Positions 27,261 to 35,332 of a stretch of 64,000 nucleotides of DNA are shown here, piece by piece. Where the stretch lies: contig OZ245818.1 of the NCBI GenBank assembly GCA_965228435.1, positions 7,824,801-7,888,800 of the forward strand, in the 5' to 3' direction. The translations under genes and the position numbers were made by a program. Origin of the DNA: Hoeflea_A sp965228435. GTDB lineage: Bacteria > Pseudomonadota > Alphaproteobacteria > Rhizobiales > Rhizobiaceae. Position 1 is the first letter of the stretch, and every line of letters starts with the position of its first letter. The notes beneath the pieces were generated by a model. The model searched no databases, was not told the DNA's origin, and saw only the letters and a program-made list of their open reading frames with translations.

Positions 27261-27322
27261 CACGTTCCTCCCTAAGATAACGATCGCTTATCGAAAATGA
27301 TCTCTTTCTTATGGGAGGAATA

Positions 27323-27338
27323 TCTGGTTATGTTCAGA
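27323..27338. promoter_or_regulatory. candidate GntR operator, copy 1 (sugar importer)
   Basis: TCTGGT-TATG-TTCAGA. Its reverse complement differs in a single base from the copy at 41539-41554. It lies 63 bases upstream of the sugar-binding-protein start. A perfect 15-bp palindrome, CAGATTG-T-CAATCTG (27335-27349), overlaps its upstream side and may be a second site. Confidence 0.62.
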
Positions 27339-27451
27339 TTGTCAATCTGTTCATAATCAAAAATAGGATGCCAGTCCGTCGCGCAGCACAAGCGGGCGCG
27401 TCGGGATAGTGAAAAACAGATTGCAGAAAGACCGGGCTGACCTGGTGGTCG

Positions 27452-28621
27452 TCAGCGTTCAACGCAGATGGCAACCCCCTGCCCGCCGCCGATGCACAGC
27501 GAAGCGAGACCGCGTTTGGCATCACGTCGTCGCATCTCATGCAGCAGTGTAACGACGATACGGCAGCCAGACCCCGCCAGCGGGTGACCGAGCGCAATCG
27601 CCCCGCCATTAACGTTCACCTTGTCCGGATCCAGCTCCAACTCTTGTTGCACGGCCAATGCCTGTGCGGCAAACGCCTCGTTGAGTTCAAGCAGATCCAG
27701 GTCGTCAACGCTCCATCCGGCTTTCGAAAGCGCTCGCCGAGACGCAACGACAGGGCCCAGTCCCATGTCCATCGGCTCGACCCCGGCCGAGGCGTAGCTC
27801 ACGATGCGGGCCATCGGCTCCCACCCACACCGCTCGACGGCCTTTTCCGATGCGACCAGCACAGCAGCCGCCCCGTCATTGACGCCGGAAGAATTTCCGG
27901 CGGTCACCGATCCATCCGGGTCGAAAACAGGAGGCAGTTTCGCCAGATCGTCGAGCGACAGTCCGGGTCGCGGATGTTCATCCCGGCCAAAAATCCCGCC
28001 ATCCTCTACCATGACCGGCACGATCTCGTCGTCGAACCGACGGGCCGCGATGGCAAGTGCGGCCTTGCGGTGCGACATCAGGGCGAATTCATCCTGCCTG
28101 TCTCGGTCAATCTGGAAGCGGGTCGCCAATCTTTCGACGGTGACGCCCATGTGGACGTCATGCATCGCGTCGACAAGGCCATCAAGCAGCATCGAATCGC
28201 GCATAACGACATCGCCCATGCGATGTCCGCCACGAATGCCGTGCACGACCAGGGGTGCCTCCGTCATGCTGTCCTGGCCGCCGGCGACAACTATCTCGGC
28301 GTCCAGGCAACGAATCGCTTGAGCCGCCAGGTGGATGGACTTCTGACCGGCGCCGCACACCTTGTTGATCGTCATCGCCGGCACGGCAACCGGCACACCG
28401 GCCTGCAATGCTGCTTGCCTTGCCGGATTCTGACCAGCGCCGCCAGCCAGCACCTGACCGAGAACGATCTCGTCGATCTCCTCGGGCGCCAAGCCGGTTT
28501 CGGTAATGATCGCGGCGATCAGGCAGGCACCCAGGTTCGTCGCTGACTGCCCGGCAAGGCCACCGTTGAGGCGCGCGATCGGCGTGCGTCTGGCAGCAAC
28601 GATGTAAACACCCGCTTCCAT
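27452..28621 (-). CDS. acetyl-CoA acetyltransferase (thiolase)
   Basis: A full-length thiolase (389 residues) that cleaves or forms beta-ketoacyl-CoA. All catalytic elements are present: nucleophile Cys89 in NKVCGAGQKS, the NEAFAAQ motif near residue 311, His in GGAIALGHPLAGSG near residue 347, and the second Cys in LCIGGGQG near residue 377. It lies 6 bases after a solute-binding-protein gene, as the last gene of a TauABC-type transporter operon. The imported compound or its product is therefore probably finished off as acetyl-CoA. Confidence 0.93.
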   Translation of the reverse strand: MEAGVYIVAARRTPIARLNGGLAGQSATNLGACLIAAIITETGLAPEEIDEIVLGQVLAGGAGQNPARQAALQAGVPVAVPAMTINKVCGAGQKSIHLAAQAIRCLDAEIVVAGGQDSMTEAPLVVHGIRGGHRMGDVVMRDSMLLDGLVDAMHDVHMGVTVERLATRFQIDRDRQDEFALMSHRKAALAIAARRFDDEIVPVMVEDGGIFGRDEHPRPGLSLDDLAKLPPVFDPDGSVTAGNSSGVNDGAAAVLVASEKAVERCGWEPMARIVSYASAGVEPMDMGLGPVVASRRALSKAGWSVDDLDLLELNEAFAAQALAVQQELELDPDKVNVNGGAIALGHPLAGSGCRIVVTLLHEMRRRDAKRGLASLCIGGGQGVAICVER

Positions 28622-28627
28622 GTTCGC

Positions 28628-29668
28628 TCAGATCAGGTTGACGATCTCGTCGGTCACCAAGGCGCCGATGTTGGGGCGGCGATCGATCTGACCGGTGTTG
28701 ACCAGAAACTCGGATTGAACGGTCAGTGCCCGCTCAAGGGTTCCGCTGTCGAACTCTCGCTTGATCTCGGCTTTGTCGAAATAGAAGTAGCCGTTGAGGA
28801 TCGGCTCGACGTCCTCGGCGGTGAGATCGTCGCGGCCCATGCCGGCCTGCCATCGAAGCAGGTCATCGACGACGAGGTCGTTGCGGCTGCGCAGCAGGCT
28901 GATCGTCGGGCCGTGGAACGCGCGAACAAGACCGACGAGGCTGTCGCGATTGGCATCGATGTAGGGCTTGGTCGTCATCACCACATCCATGATACTGGGT
29001 CGGGTTCGCGGTGGCAGCTGACTGCCATCCACGACGACATGGGCGCCCTCTCGCGCCGTAAGTATGTGCCGCTGAGATGTCGCCAGCGGCACCACCGCAT
29101 CGACTTCGCCGGCGATGAACGCGGCCTGTCCGTCCAGCGGTTGCATGTCCACCCGCGTAATCAGCATGTCCTTCAGTCCAGCGCCGTCGAGCACTTTGTC
29201 CAGGAAGTAGTCGAAGTTGGAATTGGCGGTCACCGCAATCTTGCCACCCTGCAGGTCGGCAAGGCTCTTGACCTGCGGCGCTGCGATGACGGTGAACAGG
29301 CCACTGGCGTCGGCGCAAATTGAGATCTCGCGGAACTGCGCTTCCTCGTTTCTGTTCATGGCGACGAGTGGCGGTACCGAACCGACGGTGATCACGTCAA
29401 CTTCACCGGCCACCATTGCCTCGATGGCCGGCGGCCCGGAAGGGAATACGGTCATGTCGAGCTCAATGCCTGGTTCTTCCAGGAATCCCTGCTCCTGCGC
29501 AACCCAGTAGAGTCCGAAGGAATAAGCCGGAATGATACCGAAGCGGATCTTGAGCCCGGCCGCGCGGGCCGGCAGGACGAAGGGGGCAGCGAGGCTCGCG
29601 GCGGCGGCGCCGACGGTGCCCTTCAGCACCTCGCGCCGTGTGGTCTTGAGTGTGTCTCGTATAGTCAT
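28628..29668 (-). CDS. NMT1/TauA-type ABC substrate-binding protein, paralog 1
   Basis: A 346-residue periplasmic binding protein of the SsuA/TauA/NMT1 type. A twin-arginine-like signal (TRREVLKGTVGAAAASLAA) ends near ARA at residue 37. The mature part starts LKIRFGIIPAYSFGLYWVAQ, with PSGPPAIEAMVAGEVDVITV as the ligand-lobe motif. It is clearly homologous along its whole length to the protein at 31304-32341 in the same operon. Family members bind sulfonates, nitrate, pyrimidine precursors or other small anions, so the ligand is open. No strong start ambiguity. Confidence 0.88.
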   Translation of the reverse strand: MTIRDTLKTTRREVLKGTVGAAAASLAAPFVLPARAAGLKIRFGIIPAYSFGLYWVAQEQGFLEEPGIELDMTVFPSGPPAIEAMVAGEVDVITVGSVPPLVAMNRNEEAQFREISICADASGLFTVIAAPQVKSLADLQGGKIAVTANSNFDYFLDKVLDGAGLKDMLITRVDMQPLDGQAAFIAGEVDAVVPLATSQRHILTAREGAHVVVDGSQLPPRTRPSIMDVVMTTKPYIDANRDSLVGLVRAFHGPTISLLRSRNDLVVDDLLRWQAGMGRDDLTAEDVEPILNGYFYFDKAEIKREFDSGTLERALTVQSEFLVNTGQIDRRPNIGALVTDEIVNLI

Positions 29669-29727
29669 CTGGCCATCTCAATTGTCGTGATCGATCCGTC
29701 CGCACGGCGGCCGCGCGGATGGGTGTC

Positions 29728-29749
29728 GGGATCCCGGCTCCGGGATCCC
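29728..29749. repeat. perfect inverted repeat between ATPase and binding-protein genes
   Basis: GGGATCCCGG and CCGGGATCCC are perfect 10-bp arms around 2 bases, so a 9-bp stem with a 4-base loop is realistic. No T run follows on the minus strand. It may stabilise or punctuate the operon mRNA before the second binding-protein gene. Confidence 0.5.
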
Positions 29750-29765
29750 CTGGCCTCTCGGTTTG

Positions 29766-30521
29766 TCAGTGCTCCAGCATCTGCCAGAGTTTGCGTTTGA
29801 TCTCGAGGAACTCCGGCGACAGCCGCGTTTCGTTGGTGCGCGGTCTCGGAAACTCGACATTCTCGATATGCCGGATGCGTCCGGGACGTGCCGACATGAC
29901 GATAATCCGGTCGGACAGAAAGATCGCCTCCTCCAGGTCATGGGTGACAAAGATCACCGTCTTCTGGGTCACCTGCCAGGTTTCCTGGAGATCGCTCTGC
30001 ATACGCTCTTTCGTCTGAGCATCGAGCGCGCCAAAAGGCTCGTCCATCAACAGAACTTCGGGGTCGTTGGCATAGACGCGGCCAATATCGACACGCTTGC
30101 GCATGCCGCCTGACAGCTCTCGCGGCCAGCGGTCTTCGAAACCCTTCAGACCGACCATCTCGACCCACTTGGCTTCGATCTCGGCCTGGTCCTGGCGGCT
30201 GGCGCCGCGCAGCCGCGGGCCGTAGGAGATGTTCTTCGAGACCGTCATCCACGGAAAGACGGCATCCTGCTGGAACACCATTCCACGGCGGCGGTCGGTG
30301 CCCTTGATCTCCTCGCCGTCAAGCGTCATGGCGCCGTCGCTCGGCTGGAACAGGCCCGCCATCATTTTCAACAGGGTCGACTTTCCGCAACCGGATGTGC
30401 CGACGATGCAATTGAAGCTTCCGGACGGGAATTCCAGGTTGATGCCTTCCAGCACGGTCAACGCACCGGGGGTTCCCTTGCCGAACGTGTGGGTGAGGTT
30501 GTCTACGATGATTTCCGACAT
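29766..30521 (-). CDS. TauB/SsuB-type ABC transporter ATP-binding protein
   Basis: A 251-residue ATPase with Walker A GTSGCGKST (41-49), the Q-loop in VFQQDAVFPWMTV, signature LSGGMRKRVDIGR and Walker B VLLMDEPFGALDAQT. It belongs to the sulfonate/nitrate/taurine group. The start shares one base with the upstream permease stop. Confidence 0.93.
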   Translation of the reverse strand: MSEIIVDNLTHTFGKGTPGALTVLEGINLEFPSGSFNCIVGTSGCGKSTLLKMMAGLFQPSDGAMTLDGEEIKGTDRRRGMVFQQDAVFPWMTVSKNISYGPRLRGASRQDQAEIEAKWVEMVGLKGFEDRWPRELSGGMRKRVDIGRVYANDPEVLLMDEPFGALDAQTKERMQSDLQETWQVTQKTVIFVTHDLEEAIFLSDRIIVMSARPGRIRHIENVEFPRPRTNETRLSPEFLEIKRKLWQMLEH

Positions 30522-31297
30522 TATTCACGCGCCTCCGACCAGCTCATGAGCCGAGCCTGAATGGCCCTGAAAATGCGATCCATTGTGAACGCGCAGATCC
30601 CGATGATGACGATAATCATCATCACCTGATCGGTGAGGAAGTAGCGCCTGCCCTCCTGCAGAAGAAAGCCCAGACCGTTCGGAGCGGCGATCAACTCGGC
30701 GGCAACCAGGGTGGTCCAGGCGGCGGCGAGCGCGATGCGCAGTCCGGTAAAGATGAACGGCGTCGCGGCCGGTATGGCAACCGTGCGGAAGATCTGGAAG
30801 CGACTGGCTCCCATGGTCGCGGCGGCGTCGACATAGACCTGCGGAACATTCTTCATGCCGGCGATCACATTGACGATGCAGACGAGGAAACAGGCGATGG
30901 TGATCAGCAGCACCCGGCTGAACTCCTCGATCCCGAACCAGATGATGACAATTGGTATGTAAGCCAGCGGCGGGATCGGCCGCACGGCCTCGATCAACGG
31001 GTCGAACAGGTATTCGACAGGCTTGTACCAGCCGATCAGGCAACCGAGAATCAGCGCGCAGCCAGTGCCGATGAAGAAGCCCGTGAAAATGCGAAAAAGG
31101 CTTGCCCCGAGTGCGTCGAACAGCGCGCCCTTGGAGATGTTTACATAGAACGCATTGATGATGTGTGTGATCGGCGGCAACAGGGACGGATTGTTGTCCG
31201 GCCGATTGGTGAGCCAGATATAGGCCAGCAGGACGACCGCCACCGACAGGGCGCCCAAAACAAGGCGCCCCGACAATTTTGAGAGGATAGGTTCCAT
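30521..31297 (-). CDS. TauC/SsuC-type ABC transporter permease
   Basis: A 258-residue inner-membrane permease with about six hydrophobic segments and the binding-protein-dependent EAA loop region around GAAATMGASRFQIFRTVAIPAA-like residues 155-180 (here VDAAATMGASRFQIF). It is partner of the ATPase directly downstream and lies 6 bases after the first binding-protein gene. Confidence 0.92.
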   Translation of the reverse strand: MEPILSKLSGRLVLGALSVAVVLLAYIWLTNRPDNNPSLLPPITHIINAFYVNISKGALFDALGASLFRIFTGFFIGTGCALILGCLIGWYKPVEYLFDPLIEAVRPIPPLAYIPIVIIWFGIEEFSRVLLITIACFLVCIVNVIAGMKNVPQVYVDAAATMGASRFQIFRTVAIPAATPFIFTGLRIALAAAWTTLVAAELIAAPNGLGFLLQEGRRYFLTDQVMMIIVIIGICAFTMDRIFRAIQARLMSWSEARE

Positions 31298-31303
31298 TGG
31301 TTT

Positions 31304-32341
31304 CTAGATTTTCTGGACGATCTGATCGGAGACCAGGGCGTCGATATCCGGCATGCCGCCGATGCGGTCGTTTGCCACCAGGAATTCGGACTGCACCGTC
31401 AGCGCCTTGTTCAAAAGGCCCCTGGCGTAGACATCCTTGATTTCCTCGGTGTTGAAATAGAAGTAGCCGTTGAGGATCGGATCGACATCGGCCACCGTTA
31501 CGCCGGCACGGCCCATGCCGTCCTGCCAGGCCACCATGCGTTCCATGACTGCCTGGTTGTCGTCGCGCAACATGCCAATTGCCTTGTCGTGGAAGGCTCC
31601 GACGACCTGGGTCAGGGCATCTTCGTTGGCATCCATAAATTGCTGCGTCGTCATCAGGACATCCATGATGCTCGGACGCTGTTCGATCGGCAATTGTGCG
31701 CCATCGACAACCATGGAAGCGTCCGGTTTTGCATCGAAGATTAGCTTCTTCGAGGTTGCAAGCGGAACTGTTGCATCGACCGCGCCGGCGATCAATGCCG
31801 CCTGCCCGTCGATTGGCTCCATGTTGACGCGCGTGATCGGCATATCCTTCAGGCCGTTCACTTCAAGCGCCACGTCAAGGAAGAAGTCGAAGTTCGATCC
31901 GGACGTCACGGCAATCTTGCGCCCTTCCAGATCGGCAAGCGTCTTCACATCCGGCAAGCCGATAATCGTGAACAGTCCACTGGCGTCGCCGCAGATCGAG
32001 ATTTCGCGGAAGTCGGCAACCTTGCGGAACATCGCGGCCAGTGGCGGCACCGAACCGACGGTGATGACATCGACGGAGCCGCCTACCATTGCTTCGATGG
32101 CTGGCGGACCTGATGGGAATACGCTGAATTCCATGTCGACACCCGGGGCAAACCCCTGATCCTGGACAAGCCAGTACATGCCGAAAGAGTAAGCCGGGAT
32201 GATGCCGACCCGGATTTTTTCATTGGCCGCATGGGCTTTGCCTATGAAAAAACTCGGAGCTGCAAGTCCGGTTGCGGCCGAGCCCACTGCCCCCTTCAGC
32301 ACGGTGCGGCGTGTCACTGTCTTGGTCTTGGTTTCCGTCAT
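31304..32341 (-). CDS. NMT1/TauA-type ABC substrate-binding protein, paralog 2
   Basis: A 345-residue binding protein with a twin-arginine-like signal (VTRRTVLKGAVGSAATGLAA). The mature part EKIRVGIIPAYSFGMYWLVQDQ is nearly the same as in paralog 1, as are the FPSGPPAIEAMVGGSVDVITVGSV-type lobe and the C-terminal LNGYFYFNTEEIKD region. It is the first gene of the operon. A putative GntR operator lies 44 bases upstream, so this operon is probably controlled with the sulfatase and aldolase genes. Confidence 0.9.
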   Translation of the reverse strand: MTETKTKTVTRRTVLKGAVGSAATGLAAPSFFIGKAHAANEKIRVGIIPAYSFGMYWLVQDQGFAPGVDMEFSVFPSGPPAIEAMVGGSVDVITVGSVPPLAAMFRKVADFREISICGDASGLFTIIGLPDVKTLADLEGRKIAVTSGSNFDFFLDVALEVNGLKDMPITRVNMEPIDGQAALIAGAVDATVPLATSKKLIFDAKPDASMVVDGAQLPIEQRPSIMDVLMTTQQFMDANEDALTQVVGAFHDKAIGMLRDDNQAVMERMVAWQDGMGRAGVTVADVDPILNGYFYFNTEEIKDVYARGLLNKALTVQSEFLVANDRIGGMPDIDALVSDQIVQKI

Positions 32342-32384
32342 TGAGACTTCCTCCCTGGTCTAGTCTAACGGTAAGAGCAGACTA

Positions 32385-32402
32385 TTTCTACATATGACCA
32401 GA
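32385..32402. promoter_or_regulatory. candidate GntR operator, copy 2 (TauABC-type importer)
   Basis: TTTCTA-CATATG-ACCAGA keeps the ACCAGA half and the spacing of the other copies; its left half is degenerate. A wider inverted repeat, ATTTCT...AGAAAT, spans 32384-32405. It lies 44 bases upstream of the binding-protein start. Confidence 0.58.
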
Positions 32403-32599
32403 AATAATTTACTCCAATTCGACTTCCATGCTCTTCCTTGAGTGAAAAAGTGACGTGGAAGACTGGGCAGGAACCGGTACCTTCAGCCCATTGACCGGTT
32501 GCTGCCAATTTTTGCCGTCGCCTCCTGCGATGACTTCTTTGCAACAGGTAAGTCGCGTTTGTGCGCGGCCAGTTACAATTGCCATCATAGCTAGGGCCG

Positions 32600-32612
32600 T
32601 GTCATAATGACA
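32600..32612. promoter_or_regulatory. 13-bp palindrome TGTCAT-A-ATGACA
   Basis: A perfect palindrome about 70 bases upstream of the LysR start and 260 from the transporter operon. It could bind the LysR protein or another dimeric regulator. No second copy was seen. Confidence 0.4.
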
Positions 32613-32629
32613 AATAATGTTTTGCCACG

Positions 32630-32654
32630 TTGCGATAAAAATCTTTTATTGCAA
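32630..32654. promoter_or_regulatory. probable LysR autoregulatory dyad
   Basis: Eleven-base arms TTGCGATAAAA and TTTTATTGCAA surround 3 bases with one mismatch. TTGC/GCAA outer ends, an AT-rich centre and a position 26 bases before the LysR start codon are typical of LysR-family autoregulatory sites. Confidence 0.55.
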
Positions 32655-32680
32655 GAAGGGCGATTGTCGCGGGGCGCACA

Positions 32681-33604
32681 ATGGATCTCAAACACCTTCG
32701 CTATTTCATCGCCGTTGCCGACCACAACTCGATCACCAAGGCGGCTGAAGCCATCAATCTGACCCAACCCGCGGTCACGATCGGAATTCGTGAGCTGGAA
32801 AAGGAAGTCGGCGTTCCGTTGTTCGATCGGCTGCCCAGGGGGATGCGGCTGAACCGTTTCGGCGAAGCCCTCTATCGGCATGCACAGGTCGTGTTTTTGC
32901 AGATGGAAAACGCGGCCGACGAGATCGCTCACCTCAGAGACCGTCCAACCACCGAGGTCCGCATCGGCGCGGGGCCAATCTGGTTGCGCGAATACCTGTC
33001 GCCTATCATCGCCGAAATGTCGCGCCGTTATCCGGAGGTCGAATTCGTCATCAGAAGCGGTTTCGATCACCAGATGCTGAGCATGTTGCGGAAAGGTGAA
33101 ATCGACTTTGCCCTCTCCGAGATCGCCATCGTCGAGGACGGCGATGACGACATGGTCACCACTGCCTTCTTCAAATCTGAATATCGCATCGTCTGTTCGA
33201 AATCGCACCCGCTGGCGGCATCCGGACCCATCTGGCTCGATGCGACAATAGCCTATCCCTGGGCAGTTGCTGACCAGGCGGAGTTTGCCCAAACGCGCCT
33301 GAGCGGCCTTTTCAGCGCGCACAACCTGCCCCAACCCACCATCGCCGTTCGATCGAGCTCGCTCGATTTCATCTACCATTATCTCGTCAACACCGACGCG
33401 CTGAGCTTTGTCGCAGGCATGTCCGATGCACGTCTGGACCAACGGATGCTGGTCCCGCTCGATGTCGAATTGCAATGGCCGGAACTGAAGACCGGCGTCA
33501 TCCGTCGCAAAAACGACTGGATATCGTCCGTCGCGGAAGAGGTAATTTCAGAGATCCAACGCGTCTATGGCAGCCATGCGGGAACCATTGAATCCGTGCG
33601 CTAA
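32681..33604 (+). CDS. LysR-family transcriptional regulator
   Basis: A 307-residue regulator with the LysR winged helix at residues 1-60 (MDLKHLRYFIAVADHNSITK, then LTQPAVTIGIRELEKEVGVPLFDR) and a periplasmic-binding-like effector domain after about residue 90. It diverges from the TauABC-type operon, the usual target arrangement. GGGGCGC precedes the ATG. Its effector is unknown; a substrate or intermediate of the neighbouring genes is likely. Confidence 0.92.
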   Translation: MDLKHLRYFIAVADHNSITKAAEAINLTQPAVTIGIRELEKEVGVPLFDRLPRGMRLNRFGEALYRHAQVVFLQMENAADEIAHLRDRPTTEVRIGAGPIWLREYLSPIIAEMSRRYPEVEFVIRSGFDHQMLSMLRKGEIDFALSEIAIVEDGDDDMVTTAFFKSEYRIVCSKSHPLAASGPIWLDATIAYPWAVADQAEFAQTRLSGLFSAHNLPQPTIAVRSSSLDFIYHYLVNTDALSFVAGMSDARLDQRMLVPLDVELQWPELKTGVIRRKNDWISSVAEEVISEIQRVYGSHAGTIESVR

Positions 33605-33692
33605 AGGGTCCGATTTCCGAGAAGGAATGCGCGCTGCGAAACAAACCTGATCTCGCCCCTGAACAAAGGAAGTCACGAATCCTGGCCTTGAA

Positions 33693-33710
33693 TTTCTGAT
33701 TATTACCAGA
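33693..33710. promoter_or_regulatory. candidate GntR operator, copy 3 (sulfatase operon)
   Basis: TTTCTG-ATTATT-ACCAGA, followed by T, has the same half sites and spacing as the copies before the aldolase gene. It lies about 75 bases upstream of the sulfatase start in a 180-base gap after the LysR gene. Confidence 0.62.
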
Positions 33711-33783
33711 TATTGTCCGAGACCGTTCCAGCCCTTCCGTATCGGAGACGGCATGCAATTTTGGGGCTGGTCACCGATCCGGA

Positions 33784-35331
33784 GTGCCTGAAGTGAACGT
33801 CATCCTCATTCTCGTTGACAGCCTGAACAAGGACTGCCTGTCGATCTACAATCCCAAGACCGAGTGCCGGACCCCGGCCCTGCAGGCTTTTGCCGACAAG
33901 TCCTTTGTGTTTGACAACCATTTCATTGCCAGCCTGCCTTGCATGCCGGCGCGCCGCGAGATTTTCGCCGGCCGCAAAGAGTTCATGTGGCGGCCGTGGG
34001 GTCCGTTGGAAGTTTTCGATCCCCGCCTGCCGCGCATCGTCCAGGATGCTGGACACAATACGGCGATCGTCACCGACCACTATCACTACTGGGAAGAGAC
34101 AGCGAACGGCTACATCCAGGGCTTCATGTCGGCAAAGTTCATCCGCGGGCATGAGTCGGACTACGACAAGTTGCGCAGCAAGGGCCCGGTGCCCAAATGG
34201 GTCGACAAGATGTGCGAATTCCGGTCACCGGAGCACATGTACCAGTATTACGAAAACGTCAAAGATTTCAAAGGGGAAGAGGATTTTTTCCCGGCCAAGA
34301 CCTTCTCCGCCGCGGCACAGTGGCTGGAAGACTATGCCGATCGCGGACCATTCTTTCTGCAGATCGAAAGCTTCGATGTGCATGAACCGTTTCACGTGCC
34401 GGAGCCCTATGCCTCCATGTATACCGACAGCGGCAGCGCCGACGAATTCAACATCTGGCCGCCTTACCAGATGTATGACGACCTGGCGGCATTCATGGAG
34501 CAGACCTCCCCGGAGGAACTGGCTTTCCTTCGCTCGCAATACATGGGCAAGACCACCATGGTGGACCGCTGGCTCGGCACCTTGTTCGAGAAGCTCGATG
34601 CATTGTCCCTTTGGGACGACACGGTCGTCATTTTCACGACCGACCATGGCCATGACCTCGGCGAACGCGGCGTGTTCGGCAAGCAGTACCCGCACTATGA
34701 CAGCCATGCGAACATTCCGATGATTGTCTGGCATCCCGATCACGAAGGCGGCAAACGGGTTGCCGGCCTGACCCAGACTGTCGATATCTTCGCCAGCGTC
34801 ATCGAGGCGGCGGGTGGCGATCTTCCCGAAGAAAACCGGCACAGTGTCAGCTTCCTGCCGCTGATCAAGTCGACCGATGACAAAACGCACGGCGCCATTC
34901 TCTACGGCACGTTTGGCCAGGGCGTGTGCGTGACGGACGGCGACTGGACACTGTTTCGCTCGCCGATCGAGGGCAAGCCTCTCTACAACTACTCGACCAT
35001 GATTGCCCGGCCGCTGATCGTCGACAACCCGGTCGACGGGCGCGTGGGTGCTGCACCAGCACGCCCGGTGGATCAGCAGGAATTCGACCCGACGATCCCC
35101 TACCCTCTTTGGAAAATGCCGATCACCATCGACCCGCGCACCCATGAACATTTTCTGTTCAACCGGTCAGAAGACCCGGGACAAACACGCAATCTGTGGG
35201 AGTCGGAACCGCAACAGCGCGACCGCATGCTGGCGCTTATGCGCGCCCTGCTTGAACAGGAGGGCTATCCGCCCGAGCAGTTGGAGCGCTTGGGCCTGAC
35301 CGACATCGATCCGGCGCCTGGCGTGAACTGA
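33784..35331 (+). CDS. type I sulfatase (formylglycine-dependent)
   Basis: A 515-residue sulfatase that would hydrolyse a sulfate ester. Cys53 lies in CMPAR, which fits the C-x-P-x-R motif converted to formylglycine by a maturase. Metal-site elements are VDSLNKD near residue 11 and TTDHGHDLGERG near residue 290. There is no signal peptide, so it should act in the cytosol on an imported substrate. I start it at a GTG (33784); a second GTG at 33793 is possible, and no strong ribosome site marks either. A putative GntR operator lies upstream, and the CoA ligase gene starts 1 base after its stop. The maturase is not in the window. Confidence 0.87.
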   Translation: MPEVNVILILVDSLNKDCLSIYNPKTECRTPALQAFADKSFVFDNHFIASLPCMPARREIFAGRKEFMWRPWGPLEVFDPRLPRIVQDAGHNTAIVTDHYHYWEETANGYIQGFMSAKFIRGHESDYDKLRSKGPVPKWVDKMCEFRSPEHMYQYYENVKDFKGEEDFFPAKTFSAAAQWLEDYADRGPFFLQIESFDVHEPFHVPEPYASMYTDSGSADEFNIWPPYQMYDDLAAFMEQTSPEELAFLRSQYMGKTTMVDRWLGTLFEKLDALSLWDDTVVIFTTDHGHDLGERGVFGKQYPHYDSHANIPMIVWHPDHEGGKRVAGLTQTVDIFASVIEAAGGDLPEENRHSVSFLPLIKSTDDKTHGAILYGTFGQGVCVTDGDWTLFRSPIEGKPLYNYSTMIARPLIVDNPVDGRVGAAPARPVDQQEFDPTIPYPLWKMPITIDPRTHEHFLFNRSEDPGQTRNLWESEPQQRDRMLALMRALLEQEGYPPEQLERLGLTDIDPAPGVN

Positions 35332-35332
35332 C

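Larger units (their letters stand above)
32342..32680. other. divergent intergenic region TauA-type operon / LysR gene
   Basis: These 339 bases hold no credible gene. They are AT-rich near both ends and carry three dyad-symmetric elements listed separately: a GntR-type site near the transporter operon, a 13-bp palindrome at 32600-32612 and a long dyad just before the LysR start. Confidence 0.6.

Noticed and set aside
26211..27275. Open plus-strand frame opposite the sugar-binding-protein gene
   Set aside because: Exact antisense shadow of a gene with signal peptide and lobe motifs.
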